The translations under genes and the position numbers were made by a program. The notes below the pieces were generated by a model. The model worked only from the letters and a program-made list of their open reading frames with translations. It made no database searches and was not told the origin of the DNA. A stretch of 64,000 nucleotides of DNA from Paenibacillus soyae. GTDB taxonomy: Bacteria > Bacillota > Bacilli > Paenibacillales > Paenibacillaceae. Below, piece by piece: positions 44,227 to 52,964 of this stretch (position 1 is its first letter; every line of letters begins with the position of its first letter). Location of the stretch: NCBI RefSeq assembly GCF_024623455.1, contig NZ_JANIPJ010000010.1:167271-231270 (forward strand), read 5' to 3'.

Positions 44227-45681
44227 GTGAGTACGAACGTGTTCCAAAACATGTATTTAATCGTCATGCTTCTTAATATTTTCCTCGCGATCACCGTCAT
44301 ATTCCTGGAGCGCCGCAACGCCAGCTCCACTTGGGCTTGGCTCATGGTATTGTTTTTCGTGCCGGTGCTCGGCTTCATCCTCTACCTTATTCTTGGACAG
44401 AAGGTGCGGAAGCGGAAGCTGAACAAGCTGCTCGGCGATAATCAGCGCATTATCGAGGACGCGATGGAGAAGCAGAAGCTGGAGCTGAAGAATCGGCGGC
44501 TTCTGCCCGAAGGCAGCGAGCTGGCCGGATACCAGGATATGATGTATATGAACCTCGCGACGGGCTACGCGCTCTACACGAGCAATAACGAAATCGCCAT
44601 CTTCACGGACGGTCATCATAAGTTCGATTCGCTCATAGCCGACATCGAGGCGGCGGAGCACCATATTCATTTGGAATATTACATTGTAAGGGATGACGCG
44701 CTTGGCAGGCGGCTGGTGGAAGCATTGGCGAGGAAGGCGATGCAGGGCGTCGAGGTCCGGTTCCTGTACGATCATATCGGGAGCTCGAACTTGCCTAGGC
44801 GGTTCTTCCGCGAGCTTCGTGCGGCAGGAGGGACGGAGGCGGCTTTCTTCCCTTCGCGGATCCCGTATCTCAATATGAAGATTAATTATCGCAACCACCG
44901 CAAGCTGGCGATTATCGACGGCCGGATCGGTTATATCGGCGGCTTCAATATCGGGGACGAATATTTGGGGCTGAACGCCCACTTCGGGGAGTGGCGCGAT
45001 ACGCATCTGAAGGTGGCGGGCGGCGCCGTCCTGCAGATGCAGGCTCAGTTCATGATGGATTGGAACCTGGCGACGTCGGGACGTGTGGAATTGAGCCCGA
45101 ATTATTTCCCTCTGCCGAAGGTAAGCGTTGGACATATCGGCATGCAGCTGGTCGCGAGCGGCCCCGACACCGAGTATCAGGAGATCAAAAACGCCTATAT
45201 CAAAATGATCTCTTCCGCCAAAGAAACGATCTGCCTGCAGACGCCGTATTTTGTTCCCGACGAAAGTCTCATGACCGCGCTGCGCATCGCCGCGCTTTCG
45301 GGAGTGAAGGTGAGCATCATGCTCCCGAGCAAGCCCGATCACTTCTTCGTCTATTGGGCGACGCATTCCTATCTGGGCGAGCTGCTGGCCAGCGGCGTTC
45401 AGGTGTACTTATACGAGAATGGATTTCTTCATGCCAAGACGCTGGTCGTCGACGGGAAGGCGGCGTCCGTCGGCACGGCCAATCTGGATATCCGCAGCTT
45501 CAAGCTGAATTTCGAAATGAATGCCTTCATCTATGATACGGAAACGTCTTCGAGGCTGGAGGCGATCTTCCGGGAAGACATCCGTCTGTCCCGACAGCTC
45601 ACGATGCGGGATTACGCCGAGCGGCCTCTCTTCAACCGGTTCAGGGAGTCGATTTCCCGGCTTCTCAGCCCGATCCTTTAA
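44227..45681 (+). CDS. cls: Cardiolipin synthase
   Basis: This 484-residue phospholipase-D-fold enzyme makes cardiolipin from two phosphatidylglycerols. Two membrane segments lie at the N-terminus (about 8-27 and 35-57), followed by two HKD motifs, NHRKLAIIDG and HAKTLVVDG. The start is the GTG at 44227, eight bases after GGAGG; the earlier GTG at 44218 overlaps that ribosome site. It ends before a strong symmetrical terminator shared with the RNA candidate on the other strand. Confidence 0.93.
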   Translation: MSTNVFQNMYLIVMLLNIFLAITVIFLERRNASSTWAWLMVLFFVPVLGFILYLILGQKVRKRKLNKLLGDNQRIIEDAMEKQKLELKNRRLLPEGSELAGYQDMMYMNLATGYALYTSNNEIAIFTDGHHKFDSLIADIEAAEHHIHLEYYIVRDDALGRRLVEALARKAMQGVEVRFLYDHIGSSNLPRRFFRELRAAGGTEAAFFPSRIPYLNMKINYRNHRKLAIIDGRIGYIGGFNIGDEYLGLNAHFGEWRDTHLKVAGGAVLQMQAQFMMDWNLATSGRVELSPNYFPLPKVSVGHIGMQLVASGPDTEYQEIKNAYIKMISSAKETICLQTPYFVPDESLMTALRIAALSGVKVSIMLPSKPDHFFVYWATHSYLGELLASGVQVYLYENGFLHAKTLVVDGKAASVGTANLDIRSFKLNFEMNAFIYDTETSSRLEAIFREDIRLSRQLTMRDYAERPLFNRFRESISRLLSPIL

Positions 45682-45689
45682 ATATCCGC

Positions 45690-45740
45690 ACAAGAAAAGG
45701 GATTTCGCTTATCCGTTGATAACCGAAATCCCTTTATGTT
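45690..45740. terminator. Bidirectional terminator of cls and the ncRNA
   Basis: Arms 45696-45707/45724-45735 (AAAGGGATTTCG/CGAAATCCCTTT), with an inner TTATC-CGTT-GATAA stem, make an 18-bp hairpin with one mismatch and T-rich flanks on both sides. Confidence 0.9.
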
Positions 45741-45963
45741 TCCGCAAACCGACTATTCAATTGAATATACGCTCCATTCTACTGCTTCAAACAGCTTATT
45801 AAGTGTAGCTTCCATCCTTTCGGAGAAAGTAAGTATAGACTTCAGATCGACGTTGCCGCTCTCTTGGTCCCCGCATGTCCTTTGTGCCAGCCGTCTCCTT
45901 CCTGCGAATGTGGGACATGCTTCGCTAGCCTACTTCAATGGACTATCCCCTCTCGTTTAAGGT
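45690..45963 (-). ncRNA. Candidate ncRNA divergent from perR
   Basis: A near-consensus sigma-A promoter on the minus strand and a perfect terminator 270 bases later bound a stretch without a convincing gene. Inside, GCATGTCC pairs with GGACATGC, GCGAA with TTCGC, and TCCATT near the 5' end with AATGGA near the 3' end, which suggests a folded RNA. An open frame of 58 codons lacks a start codon, and a 38-codon ATG frame has no ribosome site. I do not recognise a known RNA family. A decayed coding region is the main alternative. Confidence 0.5.
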
Positions 45964-45969
45964 AAGCCT

Positions 45970-45998
45970 AGTATACACCATTGTTTAAATAATGTAAA
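45970..45998 (-). promoter_or_regulatory. Promoter of the candidate ncRNA
   Basis: TTTACA (45998-45993) and TATACT (45975-45970) are 17 bases apart, one mismatch each from consensus. Confidence 0.65.
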
Positions 45999-46003
45999 TA
46001 TTC

Positions 46004-46018
46004 TGATAATTATTTTTT
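46004..46018. promoter_or_regulatory. Weak PerR-like box near the ncRNA promoter
   Basis: TGATAATTATTTTTT matches the PerR consensus TTATAATNATTATAA at 10 of 14 defined bases, just upstream of the ncRNA -35. The T-run makes chance likely. Confidence 0.25.
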
Positions 46019-46044
46019 TCGATGAGAAGAGTTTGGTCAACGGG

Positions 46045-46081
46045 TTGACGCAATATGGATTTGAATTTATACTTAGTCTAA
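46045..46081 (+). promoter_or_regulatory. perR promoter overlapped by a PerR box
   Basis: TTGACG (46045-46050) and TATACT (46068-46073) are 17 bases apart. TTATACTTAGTCTAA (46067-46081) matches the PerR box at 11 of 14 bases and covers the -10, which fits self-repression. Confidence 0.7.
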
Positions 46082-46111
46082 AATCACCTGAGAAGGCGGC
46101 ATGAAGAAGAC

Positions 46112-46504
46112 ATGAACAAAATAAACTTAACCGTACAGAGAAAAGCCATATATGACGTCATTCAGCATGCGCACGATCATCCGACGGCTGCCGACGTGAT
46201 CGAGCGGCTGCGGGGACAAGGCCATAACTTCGCCTATGGAACCGTCTATAATTCTCTTCGATATTTAACGGACGTAGGATTGATTCGCGAATTGAAGCTG
46301 GGGGAGGCGGTCAGCCGCTACGACGCCCGGACGGAAGACCACCAGCATATCGTCTGTCTGCGGTGCGGGCGGGTCGATGAAGTGATGGTCGAGGTGCCTT
46401 CGGATTGGATGGAGGCCGTGGCGAACCAAACCCATTACCGAATCGAGCACGCTGAGGTCGTGCTGGAAGGAGTGTGCGAGACATGCGCGAAGAACAACGG
46501 TTAA
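46112..46504 (+). CDS. perR: PerR-type Fur family regulator
   Basis: This 130-residue metal-dependent repressor has structural zinc cysteines in CLRC and CETC. The PerR-like regulatory ligands are His in DHPTAAD, Asp in RYDART, HQH, and Asp in GRVDEV, where Fur proteins usually have Glu. Oxidation of the histidines by peroxide should release it from DNA. Its own promoter and the katA promoter carry similar boxes. The ribosome site is poor: AGAAGG lies far upstream and a four-codon ORF (46101-46115) overlaps the ATG. The next gene starts inside its 3' end. Confidence 0.85.
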   Translation: MNKINLTVQRKAIYDVIQHAHDHPTAADVIERLRGQGHNFAYGTVYNSLRYLTDVGLIRELKLGEAVSRYDARTEDHQHIVCLRCGRVDEVMVEVPSDWMEAVANQTHYRIEHAEVVLEGVCETCAKNNG

Positions 46505-47259
46505 TCGAACGGACGGGAGGCATGCTCTGCCCCCTGACGAAGCGCATTATGGTCATTAGTCCGCTTCCGGAACGCGTACGCGGCCTGCTGGTCCAATTAA
46601 CGGCGGAATGCTTCGACGTCTTCTCGCTGCGCGAATTTAACAAAGGGATGCTGTCTGCGCTGACGCCGGAGCTGCTGGTGTACGACGCCATGGCTATTCC
46701 TCTGTCGTCGGCAGGTCCGGTAGCGGGGCAGACTCTCCATGGAGGCGAAGAGCTGCTGCGGGCGGCGGAGCAAGCGGGTATCCCGGTTCTGGTGCTTCTG
46801 GACGAAGGGTCATACGGGGAGAGGGTCAGCGCCATGCTGCCTTCCGCGGAGCTTCTCGAATGGCCGGCGATGCCGGAAGAGGCGATGCATCGCATCAATC
46901 GGATGCTGTCCGAGCGTCCTGCTCACTCGCTCTTCGGGTATAACGAAGATATCCGGATGTTCAAGGATATTCGCGTTGATCTGCGCAAGATGAAGGTGGA
47001 GAAGAGCGGCGTTCGCGTCGACCTGACCAAGACAGAATACGATTTGCTCCTGTTCTTCCTGAATTCCGACGGCTCTGTGCTGACCCGCGAGGCGTTGCTC
47101 GACAACGTCTGGGGCATGCATTTCTACGGAGGGAGCAACGTCGTCGACGTGCACATCAAGAGCTTGCGCAAGAAGCTGAAGGACAGCGCGGTATCGCCGA
47201 AATATATCGTCACCGTCCGCGGAGCGGGTTACCGTCTGGCGGACGAACAGCTGCATTAA
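46483..47259 (+). CDS. OmpR/PhoB-type DNA-binding protein with degenerate receiver
   Basis: This 258-residue protein has a C-terminal winged helix of the OmpR/PhoB type (about 160-255: TKTEYDLLLFFLNSDGSVLTR and NVVDVHIKSLRKKL). The N-terminal 120 residues look like a receiver but lack the acidic pair (IMVISPLPE) and the signalling Lys-Pro (EWPAMP). One aspartate (VYDAM) stands near the phosphorylation position. It therefore probably works without a kinase, and none is nearby. ATG 46483 follows AAGGAG and overlaps perR by 22 bases, so both are made together, just before catalase. It may tune the peroxide response. Confidence 0.8.
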   Translation: MREEQRLIERTGGMLCPLTKRIMVISPLPERVRGLLVQLTAECFDVFSLREFNKGMLSALTPELLVYDAMAIPLSSAGPVAGQTLHGGEELLRAAEQAGIPVLVLLDEGSYGERVSAMLPSAELLEWPAMPEEAMHRINRMLSERPAHSLFGYNEDIRMFKDIRVDLRKMKVEKSGVRVDLTKTEYDLLLFFLNSDGSVLTREALLDNVWGMHFYGGSNVVDVHIKSLRKKLKDSAVSPKYIVTVRGAGYRLADEQLH

Positions 47260-47327
47260 TCCTTTTATCCGCGAGTCCTGCTGATCGATCGTTCATCCAA
47301 TGTTCATCTTCCGTTCATTATGCTTTC

Positions 47328-47385
47328 ATGACAAGTGAACGAGTGGAGCGTACAATTAGTTTAAAGATTTAGATCAAGTCTAAAT
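47328..47385 (+). promoter_or_regulatory. katA promoter with PerR-like operator
   Basis: ATGACA (47328-47333) and TACAAT (47351-47356) are 17 bases apart. Downstream, ATTTAGA-TCAAG-TCTAAAT (47367-47385) is a perfect 7-bp inverted repeat; its 15-base core matches the PerR box at 9-10 of 14 positions and shares AGTCTAAA with the perR box. Confidence 0.65.
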
Positions 47386-47408
47386 ATAAAACTAATGAGG
47401 TGCTAAAT

Positions 47409-48863
47409 ATGGACAATCGTTTAACGACGAATCAAGGCGCGCCGGTGGGCAATAATCAGAGCTCCCGCACGGCCGGACAACGCGGACCTACTTTGCTGGA
47501 GGACTACCATCTGCTGGAGAAAATCGCGCATTTCGACCGCGAGCGCATCCCGGAGCGCGTCGTTCACGCGCGGGGCGCGGGCGCTCATGGCGTGTTCGTG
47601 CTCGAGAACAGCATGGCCGAATATACGAAGGCCCACTTCCTGGGCGAAGCGGGCATGAAGACGCCGGTATTCGTTCGTTTCTCCACCGTTATCCACGGCA
47701 CGGGCTCCCCGGAGACGGCCCGCGATCCCCGCGGGTTTGCGGTGAAGTTCTACACGCAGGAGGGGAACTACGATCTCGTCGGCAATCATCTGCCGGTATT
47801 CTTCATCCGCGACGCGATGAAGTTCCCCGATATGGTGCATTCGCTGAAGCCTGCCCCGGATACCAATATTCAGGATCCGAAGCGTTATTGGGATTTCATG
47901 ACGCTGTCGCCCGAATCCACGCATATGCTGACCTGGGTGTTCTCGGATGACGGCACGCCGGCGACCTATCGCGAAATGGACGGCTTCGGCGTCCACGCGT
48001 TCAAGTGGATCAATGCCGCCGGCAAGCAAACCTATGTCAAATACACATGGAAATCCAAGCAAGGCGTACGCAACTTCACGGCGAAGGAAGCTTCCGAGAT
48101 GCAGGCGAAGGATTTCAATCATGCGACTCGCGACCTCTACGAAGCGATCGAGCTTGGCAAGCACCCGCAATGGGAGCTGCATGTCCAGCTGATGCCGGCC
48201 GAGGATATCGACCTCTACGCGTTCGATCCGCTGGATCCGACGAAGATTTGGCCGGAGGATCTGTATCCGCTGGTGAAGGTCGGCACGATGACGCTGAACC
48301 GCAATCCGCTCAATTACTTCTCCGAGGTGGAGCAGTCCGCGTTCGCGCCGAGCGCATTGGTGCCGGGCATCGAGCCATCCGAGGATAAGCTGCTGCAAGG
48401 ACGTCTATTCTCCTATCCGGACACGCAGCGTTACCGCCTGGGCGCCAATTATTTGAACCTTCCGGTCAACTGCCCGTACGTTCCCGTCCGCAATCATCAA
48501 CGTGACGGAGCAATGACGATGAACGCCGATCCGTCGCCGATCAACTACGAGCCGAACAGCTTCGCGGACACCCCGAAAGAAGACCCGGCCTACCAGGATT
48601 CGCATGTGCCGCTTCAAGGCTCGGCGGGCCGTCAGAAGATCGAGAAGACGGACGATTTCACCCAGGCAGGCGAGCGGTACCGTTCGTTGTCAGAGGCCCA
48701 GCAGGCGAATCTCGTCTCCAATCTGGTGAACGATCTGAAGGCGACGAACGAAGATATCCAGCTGCGGGCGATCTGCAACTTCTTCCGCGCCGACAGAATG
48801 CTGGGCATGAAGCTGTCGGAGGGGCTTGGCATCGATATCCGCCAATTCGTCCCGCAGCGTTAA
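47409..48863 (+). CDS. katA: Catalase KatA
   Basis: This 484-residue small-subunit monofunctional haem catalase turns hydrogen peroxide into water and oxygen. The distal histidine lies in VVHARGAGAHG, the Asn in YDLVGNHLPVFFIRD and the haem-ligand tyrosine region in YRLGANYLNLP. The length equals vegetative catalase KatA of Bacillus. The ATG at 47409 follows GAGGTG by six bases; the GTG at 47400 is part of that site. It has its own promoter under a PerR-like operator and a strong terminator. Confidence 0.95.
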   Translation: MDNRLTTNQGAPVGNNQSSRTAGQRGPTLLEDYHLLEKIAHFDRERIPERVVHARGAGAHGVFVLENSMAEYTKAHFLGEAGMKTPVFVRFSTVIHGTGSPETARDPRGFAVKFYTQEGNYDLVGNHLPVFFIRDAMKFPDMVHSLKPAPDTNIQDPKRYWDFMTLSPESTHMLTWVFSDDGTPATYREMDGFGVHAFKWINAAGKQTYVKYTWKSKQGVRNFTAKEASEMQAKDFNHATRDLYEAIELGKHPQWELHVQLMPAEDIDLYAFDPLDPTKIWPEDLYPLVKVGTMTLNRNPLNYFSEVEQSAFAPSALVPGIEPSEDKLLQGRLFSYPDTQRYRLGANYLNLPVNCPYVPVRNHQRDGAMTMNADPSPINYEPNSFADTPKEDPAYQDSHVPLQGSAGRQKIEKTDDFTQAGERYRSLSEAQQANLVSNLVNDLKATNEDIQLRAICNFFRADRMLGMKLSEGLGIDIRQFVPQR

Positions 48864-48888
48864 GGACTTTTCATAGATTCTCTCAAAG

Positions 48889-48928
48889 CGGTCCCCGCGC
48901 GAATTTTCGCTCGGGGGCCGTTTTTTTT
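48889..48928 (+). terminator. Terminator of katA
   Basis: CGG-T-CCCCG pairs with CGGGG-G-CCG around an inner CGA/TCG stem, followed by eight T. Confidence 0.9.
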
Positions 48929-49016
48929 GCGGGGAGTCGGCCCGGGTGTTTGCTTGAGACAAGGACGAAAGGTAAACTAAAAGATATTAGGCAAGGTATA
49001 AACGGAGGTTAGCGGT

Positions 49017-49511
49017 ATGTTTTGGACCAATCCACTCGTGCAGACGGCGGCGATCGTTTTTTCGGCGCTTGCGGGTTTAAGTCTGATCATCATTCGGATC
49101 AGGGCGGGGAAGCAGCCGACGACGTTGAAGAAGATCGTTATCCCCCCGCTGGGCATGGCGACGGGGTTCATCATGTTCGCGGCGCCGGTTACGCATATTC
49201 CCTGGCTATGGGGATTGTCGGCGTTCGGCACGGGGCTGCTGATATTCGCCTTCCCATTGATCGTAACGACGAGGATGGAGAGGGTCGATTCGGATATATA
49301 TGTACGCAGGTCGAAGGCGTTTATCGCCATCATGGCTGTCTTGTTTTTGGTGCGTTTCGCGCTGCACGGGGTGGTCGAGCAGTATATGAGCATCCCTCAG
49401 ACGGGAGCGATTTTCTATTTGCTGGCTTTTGGCATGATCGTGCCGTGGCGGGTGGCGATGGTCGGGGACTATTTGCGGCTGACGAGGCTAGGGGTCGCGG
49501 AGAGGAGCTAG
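49017..49511 (+). CDS. ccdC: CcdC-like membrane protein
   Basis: This 164-residue membrane protein of the CcdC (DUF1453) family has four to five membrane segments, with the conserved stretch IRIRAGKQPTTLKKIVIPPL after the first. In Bacillus subtilis ccdC lies with ccdA, but its own role in cytochrome c maturation is unproven. Here it stands alone, followed after four bases by a P-loop gene. ATG start eight bases after GGAGG. Confidence 0.85.
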   Translation: MFWTNPLVQTAAIVFSALAGLSLIIIRIRAGKQPTTLKKIVIPPLGMATGFIMFAAPVTHIPWLWGLSAFGTGLLIFAFPLIVTTRMERVDSDIYVRRSKAFIAIMAVLFLVRFALHGVVEQYMSIPQTGAIFYLLAFGMIVPWRVAMVGDYLRLTRLGVAERS

Positions 49512-49515
49512 GCGC

Positions 49516-49881
49516 ATGAGCGGCGTTATTCTGATCAGAGGGAAGTCTGGTACCGGCAAAACCGCCTTATCGACGGAGCTGAGCAAGCGGCTTGGACTGC
49601 CTGTACTGCGGAAGGACGATCTGTACGATTCGGTTGCCGACTTCATTCCGGAGCATGGTGACCGCAACCGCGTCAGCTTCGACATCCTCTACCGTTTCCT
49701 TCAAAAAGCCAGAAGCCTCAACCCGCTGCCGAACCAGCTTATTACGGATTTGCGCGAGCTCAAGGAGCATTATAAGGATGCGCCGGAAGCGTACATGGAC
49801 GGTGAGCTGATCGTGGACACGGTTAGGCCTCTGCGCGAGTTAGCCGATGAGGCGGAGATTTTTCTGCGCGGCTGCCGATAG
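49516..49881 (+). CDS. P-loop kinase-like protein, shortened
   Basis: This 121-residue protein starts with a perfect Walker A loop (IRGKSGTGKTALS) and a nucleoside-kinase-like KDDLYDSVAD. The C-terminal part reads RSLNPLPNQLITDLRELKEHY, the pattern after the lid in AAA/kinase-like proteins of about 180 residues. The stretch expected between, which holds the Walker B strand and lid, seems to be missing near 49700-49715 without loss of frame. It may be a dead remnant or a minimal nucleotide binder. ATG start after AGAGGAG. Confidence 0.6.
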   Translation: MSGVILIRGKSGTGKTALSTELSKRLGLPVLRKDDLYDSVADFIPEHGDRNRVSFDILYRFLQKARSLNPLPNQLITDLRELKEHYKDAPEAYMDGELIVDTVRPLRELADEAEIFLRGCR

Positions 49882-49890
49882 CATCTAAAA

Positions 49891-49926
49891 AAGACTCCAA
49901 GCGCCCTTAACGGGCGATGGAGTCTT
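49891..49926 (+). terminator. Terminator after the P-loop gene
   Basis: AGACTCCA pairs with TGGAGTCT and CGCCC with GGGCG, followed by TTTTTG. Confidence 0.85.
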
Positions 49927-49953
49927 TTTGTGTTGTTTGTGTGTTGGCGCGTA

Positions 49954-50772
49954 TTACGATTCCGGCCGAAGATGGCGGTACTGCGTCGCGATCGTCCATA
50001 CCCGCAGCAGCGTTTGGATCAGCGGATAGCCCTGATGCACGATGAGGGCGAATAAGCCGGCCCACGCCATCGAAACGCCGCCGACCAAGAGCCCCAGCAG
50101 AGCCGCGATGCCCCACATAATAAGCGAGATGGCGGCGTAGGAGAGGAAGCGGCGCACCGACTGCCACAGGGAAGGGAGGATTCCATCCCCGGACACCGAC
50201 CCGAACTGCATTGAAAGGAACAGTAAATGGATAATGGCGACCCAAGCGATCCATATGGCGGCTCCAGGCGCCACTTCGCCGAGCAGCGAAGAGGATGCCC
50301 CATCGTGGCGCAAGGCGTCAATCCATTTGGGCACAAGCCACCAAGCCGGCGCGATCATGAGCGCTCGACCGATCCAATACAGAAGCACGACAGGCTTCCA
50401 GAACTTGCGGATCCCTTCGAGAATACGCGTACCGCCTTCGCCTCCGCTGCTCTGATGATGGATGGAATAGAAGAGTCCCGCATTGAATAGAGGCGTAAGC
50501 AGCATGCGCGCCAGGAACAGACCGCCGAGCAGCCAGAGGTACGGCTGGATCAAGTCGGTTTTGAAGAGCTGGAATTGAGCTTCCGCCAGGAACGACTGGA
50601 CGGCCTGTTCCGTCGGAGCATTAGCTGGGAATCGCCTCAGCAGAGGAGCGACGGTATCGTCGATTGCCCGGTATACGAGGAATCCCCATAGCAGCTGGTA
50701 CAGGAAGAGGACCAGAATCATGTTCATATGCTTGAAGGTCAGCCGCCAGCCTAACAACATTTGGTGTTTCAT
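49954..50772 (-). CDS. Polytopic membrane protein, unknown
   Basis: This 272-residue protein has about six membrane segments (about 15-35, 78-98, 125-145, 168-188, 205-235 and 238-258). I do not recognise a family. It lies 51 bases after the M1 peptidase gene on the same strand, so both may form an operon; it might help place or anchor that enzyme, but this is a guess. ATG start with GGGGAG. Confidence 0.7.
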   Translation of the reverse strand: MKHQMLLGWRLTFKHMNMILVLFLYQLLWGFLVYRAIDDTVAPLLRRFPANAPTEQAVQSFLAEAQFQLFKTDLIQPYLWLLGGLFLARMLLTPLFNAGLFYSIHHQSSGGEGGTRILEGIRKFWKPVVLLYWIGRALMIAPAWWLVPKWIDALRHDGASSSLLGEVAPGAAIWIAWVAIIHLLFLSMQFGSVSGDGILPSLWQSVRRFLSYAAISLIMWGIAALLGLLVGGVSMAWAGLFALIVHQGYPLIQTLLRVWTIATQYRHLRPES

Positions 50773-50823
50773 TCGAATCTCCCCTTGCGAGCGAATACTT
50801 GCTATGACGCGGGTGACGCCTGG

Positions 50824-52839
50824 TTACCAGCCGAGCGCGCCCAAGAAGCCTTGAATGATATTCGATACGCCGAGATTCCATCGCGTGCGCGTGTCGTTCG
50901 GCAGCTCGGCGAGCATATAGTTGTTGATGAGCTTGTTGTCCAGCACGTTCGTATGATCGGGATCGACGGACACCCATTCCAGCGGCGAGGCGGTAACCTC
51001 CGTGTACTGAATATGGGATTCGTCGCCGGCCCATACCTTGGTCTTCGTGGTACCGTCGGCGAATTGGAACAGGATCGGGATTGGTCCGGTCGTTCCGCCG
51101 TTTTTCTTGATGAGGATATGGGATTCGAAGTACGTCTCCCCATCCTTATCTACCTTCTTGGCGTCAATCGCGTCGACGGAGAAGTCGGCCATTTGGTTAC
51201 TGTATACGTATTGGTTGAAATAGTCCGTCCAGTTCGCTTTCGTCACCTGCTCCACGACCCGCTGGAAGTCGGAGGTGGAGGGATGCTTGAACTTGTATTT
51301 CTGGAAGTAGGTGCGCATGATGCGGTTCATGAGCTTCTCGCCGACCTTGTTCTCGATGTCGACAAGCACCAGCTTGGCCCTCATGTAGACGTTCTCGGCG
51401 TATTGCATCGAATCGTGGAAGGCCCACGACGGCTGCTTGAGCGGTGCGGGATCCGTCATGTAGCTGGCTTCTAGGCGCAGGTTCGGCTGGATGCCGTAGG
51501 CCGCCTCCATGACTTTGTCCTCGGCGTAGGAAGTGAAGCCTTCGTCGAGCCATGCCTCCTCGAACTCGTTGGAGGCGACCATGCCGTACCAGAACTGATG
51601 GCCGATTTCATGCACGACGGTGCGCTCCAGCTCGAAGCCGGGATTATCCGTTTCCGCCGCGAACGCGGTAACGAGCGTCGGGTATTCCATGCCGCCTGCT
51701 CCTCCCGCGCCTTTCGGCGGAACGACGACGGACAGGGTGTTGTACGGGTAGGAGCCGTACCACTTGGCATAATTAGCGAGCGCCGACTTCGCCGCGTGCA
51801 TATAGCGGTCCTTCAGCTCGACATGCATGGGATCGAGATACAGCTTGATGCGGACGCCGGGAATGCCCTTGTCGGAGTAGGCGGTCTCCGCGAACACGAA
51901 GTCCGGGGACGCGGCCCAAGCGAAGTCGTGCACGTCTTCGGCATAGAATTGGAACACCTTGGTTCCGTCCTTCTCGGCGATCGGCTTGGTCTGGAAGCCC
52001 GTAGCGGCCACGGTGTAGGCCTCGGGCACTTGGATGCGCACGCTGTAGATGCCGAAGTCGCTGTAAAACTCCGAGTTGCCATGATACTGGTGTACATTCC
52101 ATCCTTCGGAGGTGCGTCCCCGCGTTCCGGCGGTTTCGTACACGGCGATTTTCGGGAACCATTGGCCCGCCATGATAAAATTGCCGGAGTAGCCCATGCG
52201 TGCGAATACTTCCGGAAGCTTCACCTCGAAGCTCATCCGGAGGGTGATCGATTTGCCGGGCGCTACCGGCTCGGGCAGTTGGAGCCGGGCTAGCGTCATG
52301 TCGCTTTCGTTGCCATCATCCGGCTGCGTATATTGCAGACGGGGGAGCAAGCTTTCGCCTTCGAGCGTCTGCAAGGTCAAGAGCTGCATGTGGCTCGTGC
52401 TGTTCGAGGTGGCCTTGTCCGTCCGAAGCATGCCGTGCGACTCGGTCATGAAGGTTGTTTTCTGCGACTGGAACGCGTTCGGATAGAGGTGGAAATAAAG
52501 CTCGGACACCGGTTTTTTGCCTGGATTGGTCCAGCTCACATTCTGCGTCCCGTCCAGGTGCTGACCGTCCTCGCGCAGCGAGACGTTGATGTGGTATTCC
52601 ACAACCCGCTTGCTCAGGGGCTGCGGCTTAGGCGGCATGGCCGCGTCCGGCTGCTGGACAACCGGTGGCTTGGCCGTATTCGGCGCAGGCGTAATGGGCT
52701 GCATGACGCTGGCGGCAGGGGCTAGTGCATACGTGTACTGGGACAGCCAGGCGTTGCTGAAGCCGTTCTGCAGGGATACTACCAGCAGGGCGGCCGCGAG
52801 CGAACCGAATAAGACGAGTCTGATATGGCGTGGAGTCAT
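50824..52839 (-). CDS. M1 family zinc metallopeptidase
   Basis: This 671-residue membrane-anchored aminopeptidase-like protein has one N-terminal membrane segment (about 7-25), a Pro/Ala-rich linker and an M1 domain with HEIGHQFWYG and, 19 residues after the second His, the third zinc ligand in NEFEEAWLDEGF. GGAGGMEYPT resembles the GAMEN exopeptidase motif but is altered, so an endopeptidase-like or narrow specificity is possible. The ATG at 52839 follows GGGAGGG; the frame open to 52896 has no ribosome site. It should face the outside. Confidence 0.88.
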   Translation of the reverse strand: MTPRHIRLVLFGSLAAALLVVSLQNGFSNAWLSQYTYALAPAASVMQPITPAPNTAKPPVVQQPDAAMPPKPQPLSKRVVEYHINVSLREDGQHLDGTQNVSWTNPGKKPVSELYFHLYPNAFQSQKTTFMTESHGMLRTDKATSNSTSHMQLLTLQTLEGESLLPRLQYTQPDDGNESDMTLARLQLPEPVAPGKSITLRMSFEVKLPEVFARMGYSGNFIMAGQWFPKIAVYETAGTRGRTSEGWNVHQYHGNSEFYSDFGIYSVRIQVPEAYTVAATGFQTKPIAEKDGTKVFQFYAEDVHDFAWAASPDFVFAETAYSDKGIPGVRIKLYLDPMHVELKDRYMHAAKSALANYAKWYGSYPYNTLSVVVPPKGAGGAGGMEYPTLVTAFAAETDNPGFELERTVVHEIGHQFWYGMVASNEFEEAWLDEGFTSYAEDKVMEAAYGIQPNLRLEASYMTDPAPLKQPSWAFHDSMQYAENVYMRAKLVLVDIENKVGEKLMNRIMRTYFQKYKFKHPSTSDFQRVVEQVTKANWTDYFNQYVYSNQMADFSVDAIDAKKVDKDGETYFESHILIKKNGGTTGPIPILFQFADGTTKTKVWAGDESHIQYTEVTASPLEWVSVDPDHTNVLDNKLINNYMLAELPNDTRTRWNLGVSNIIQGFLGALGW

Positions 52840-52964
52840 TGAACGTTTCCCTCCCGTTGACAAGCATCTACAGCATGTATATGTTTGCAATTCCAAGATT
52901 ATTAGCTAAAATGGAATTATTGTCTGAGGGTTTAAAAACCTTTGAACGGGAAGGTGGGATTAGC

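Noticed and set aside
45736..45960. 74-codon plus-strand frame between cls and perR
   Set aside because: There is no ribosome site, it has low-information composition and it overlaps the promoter-to-terminator RNA candidate on the other strand.
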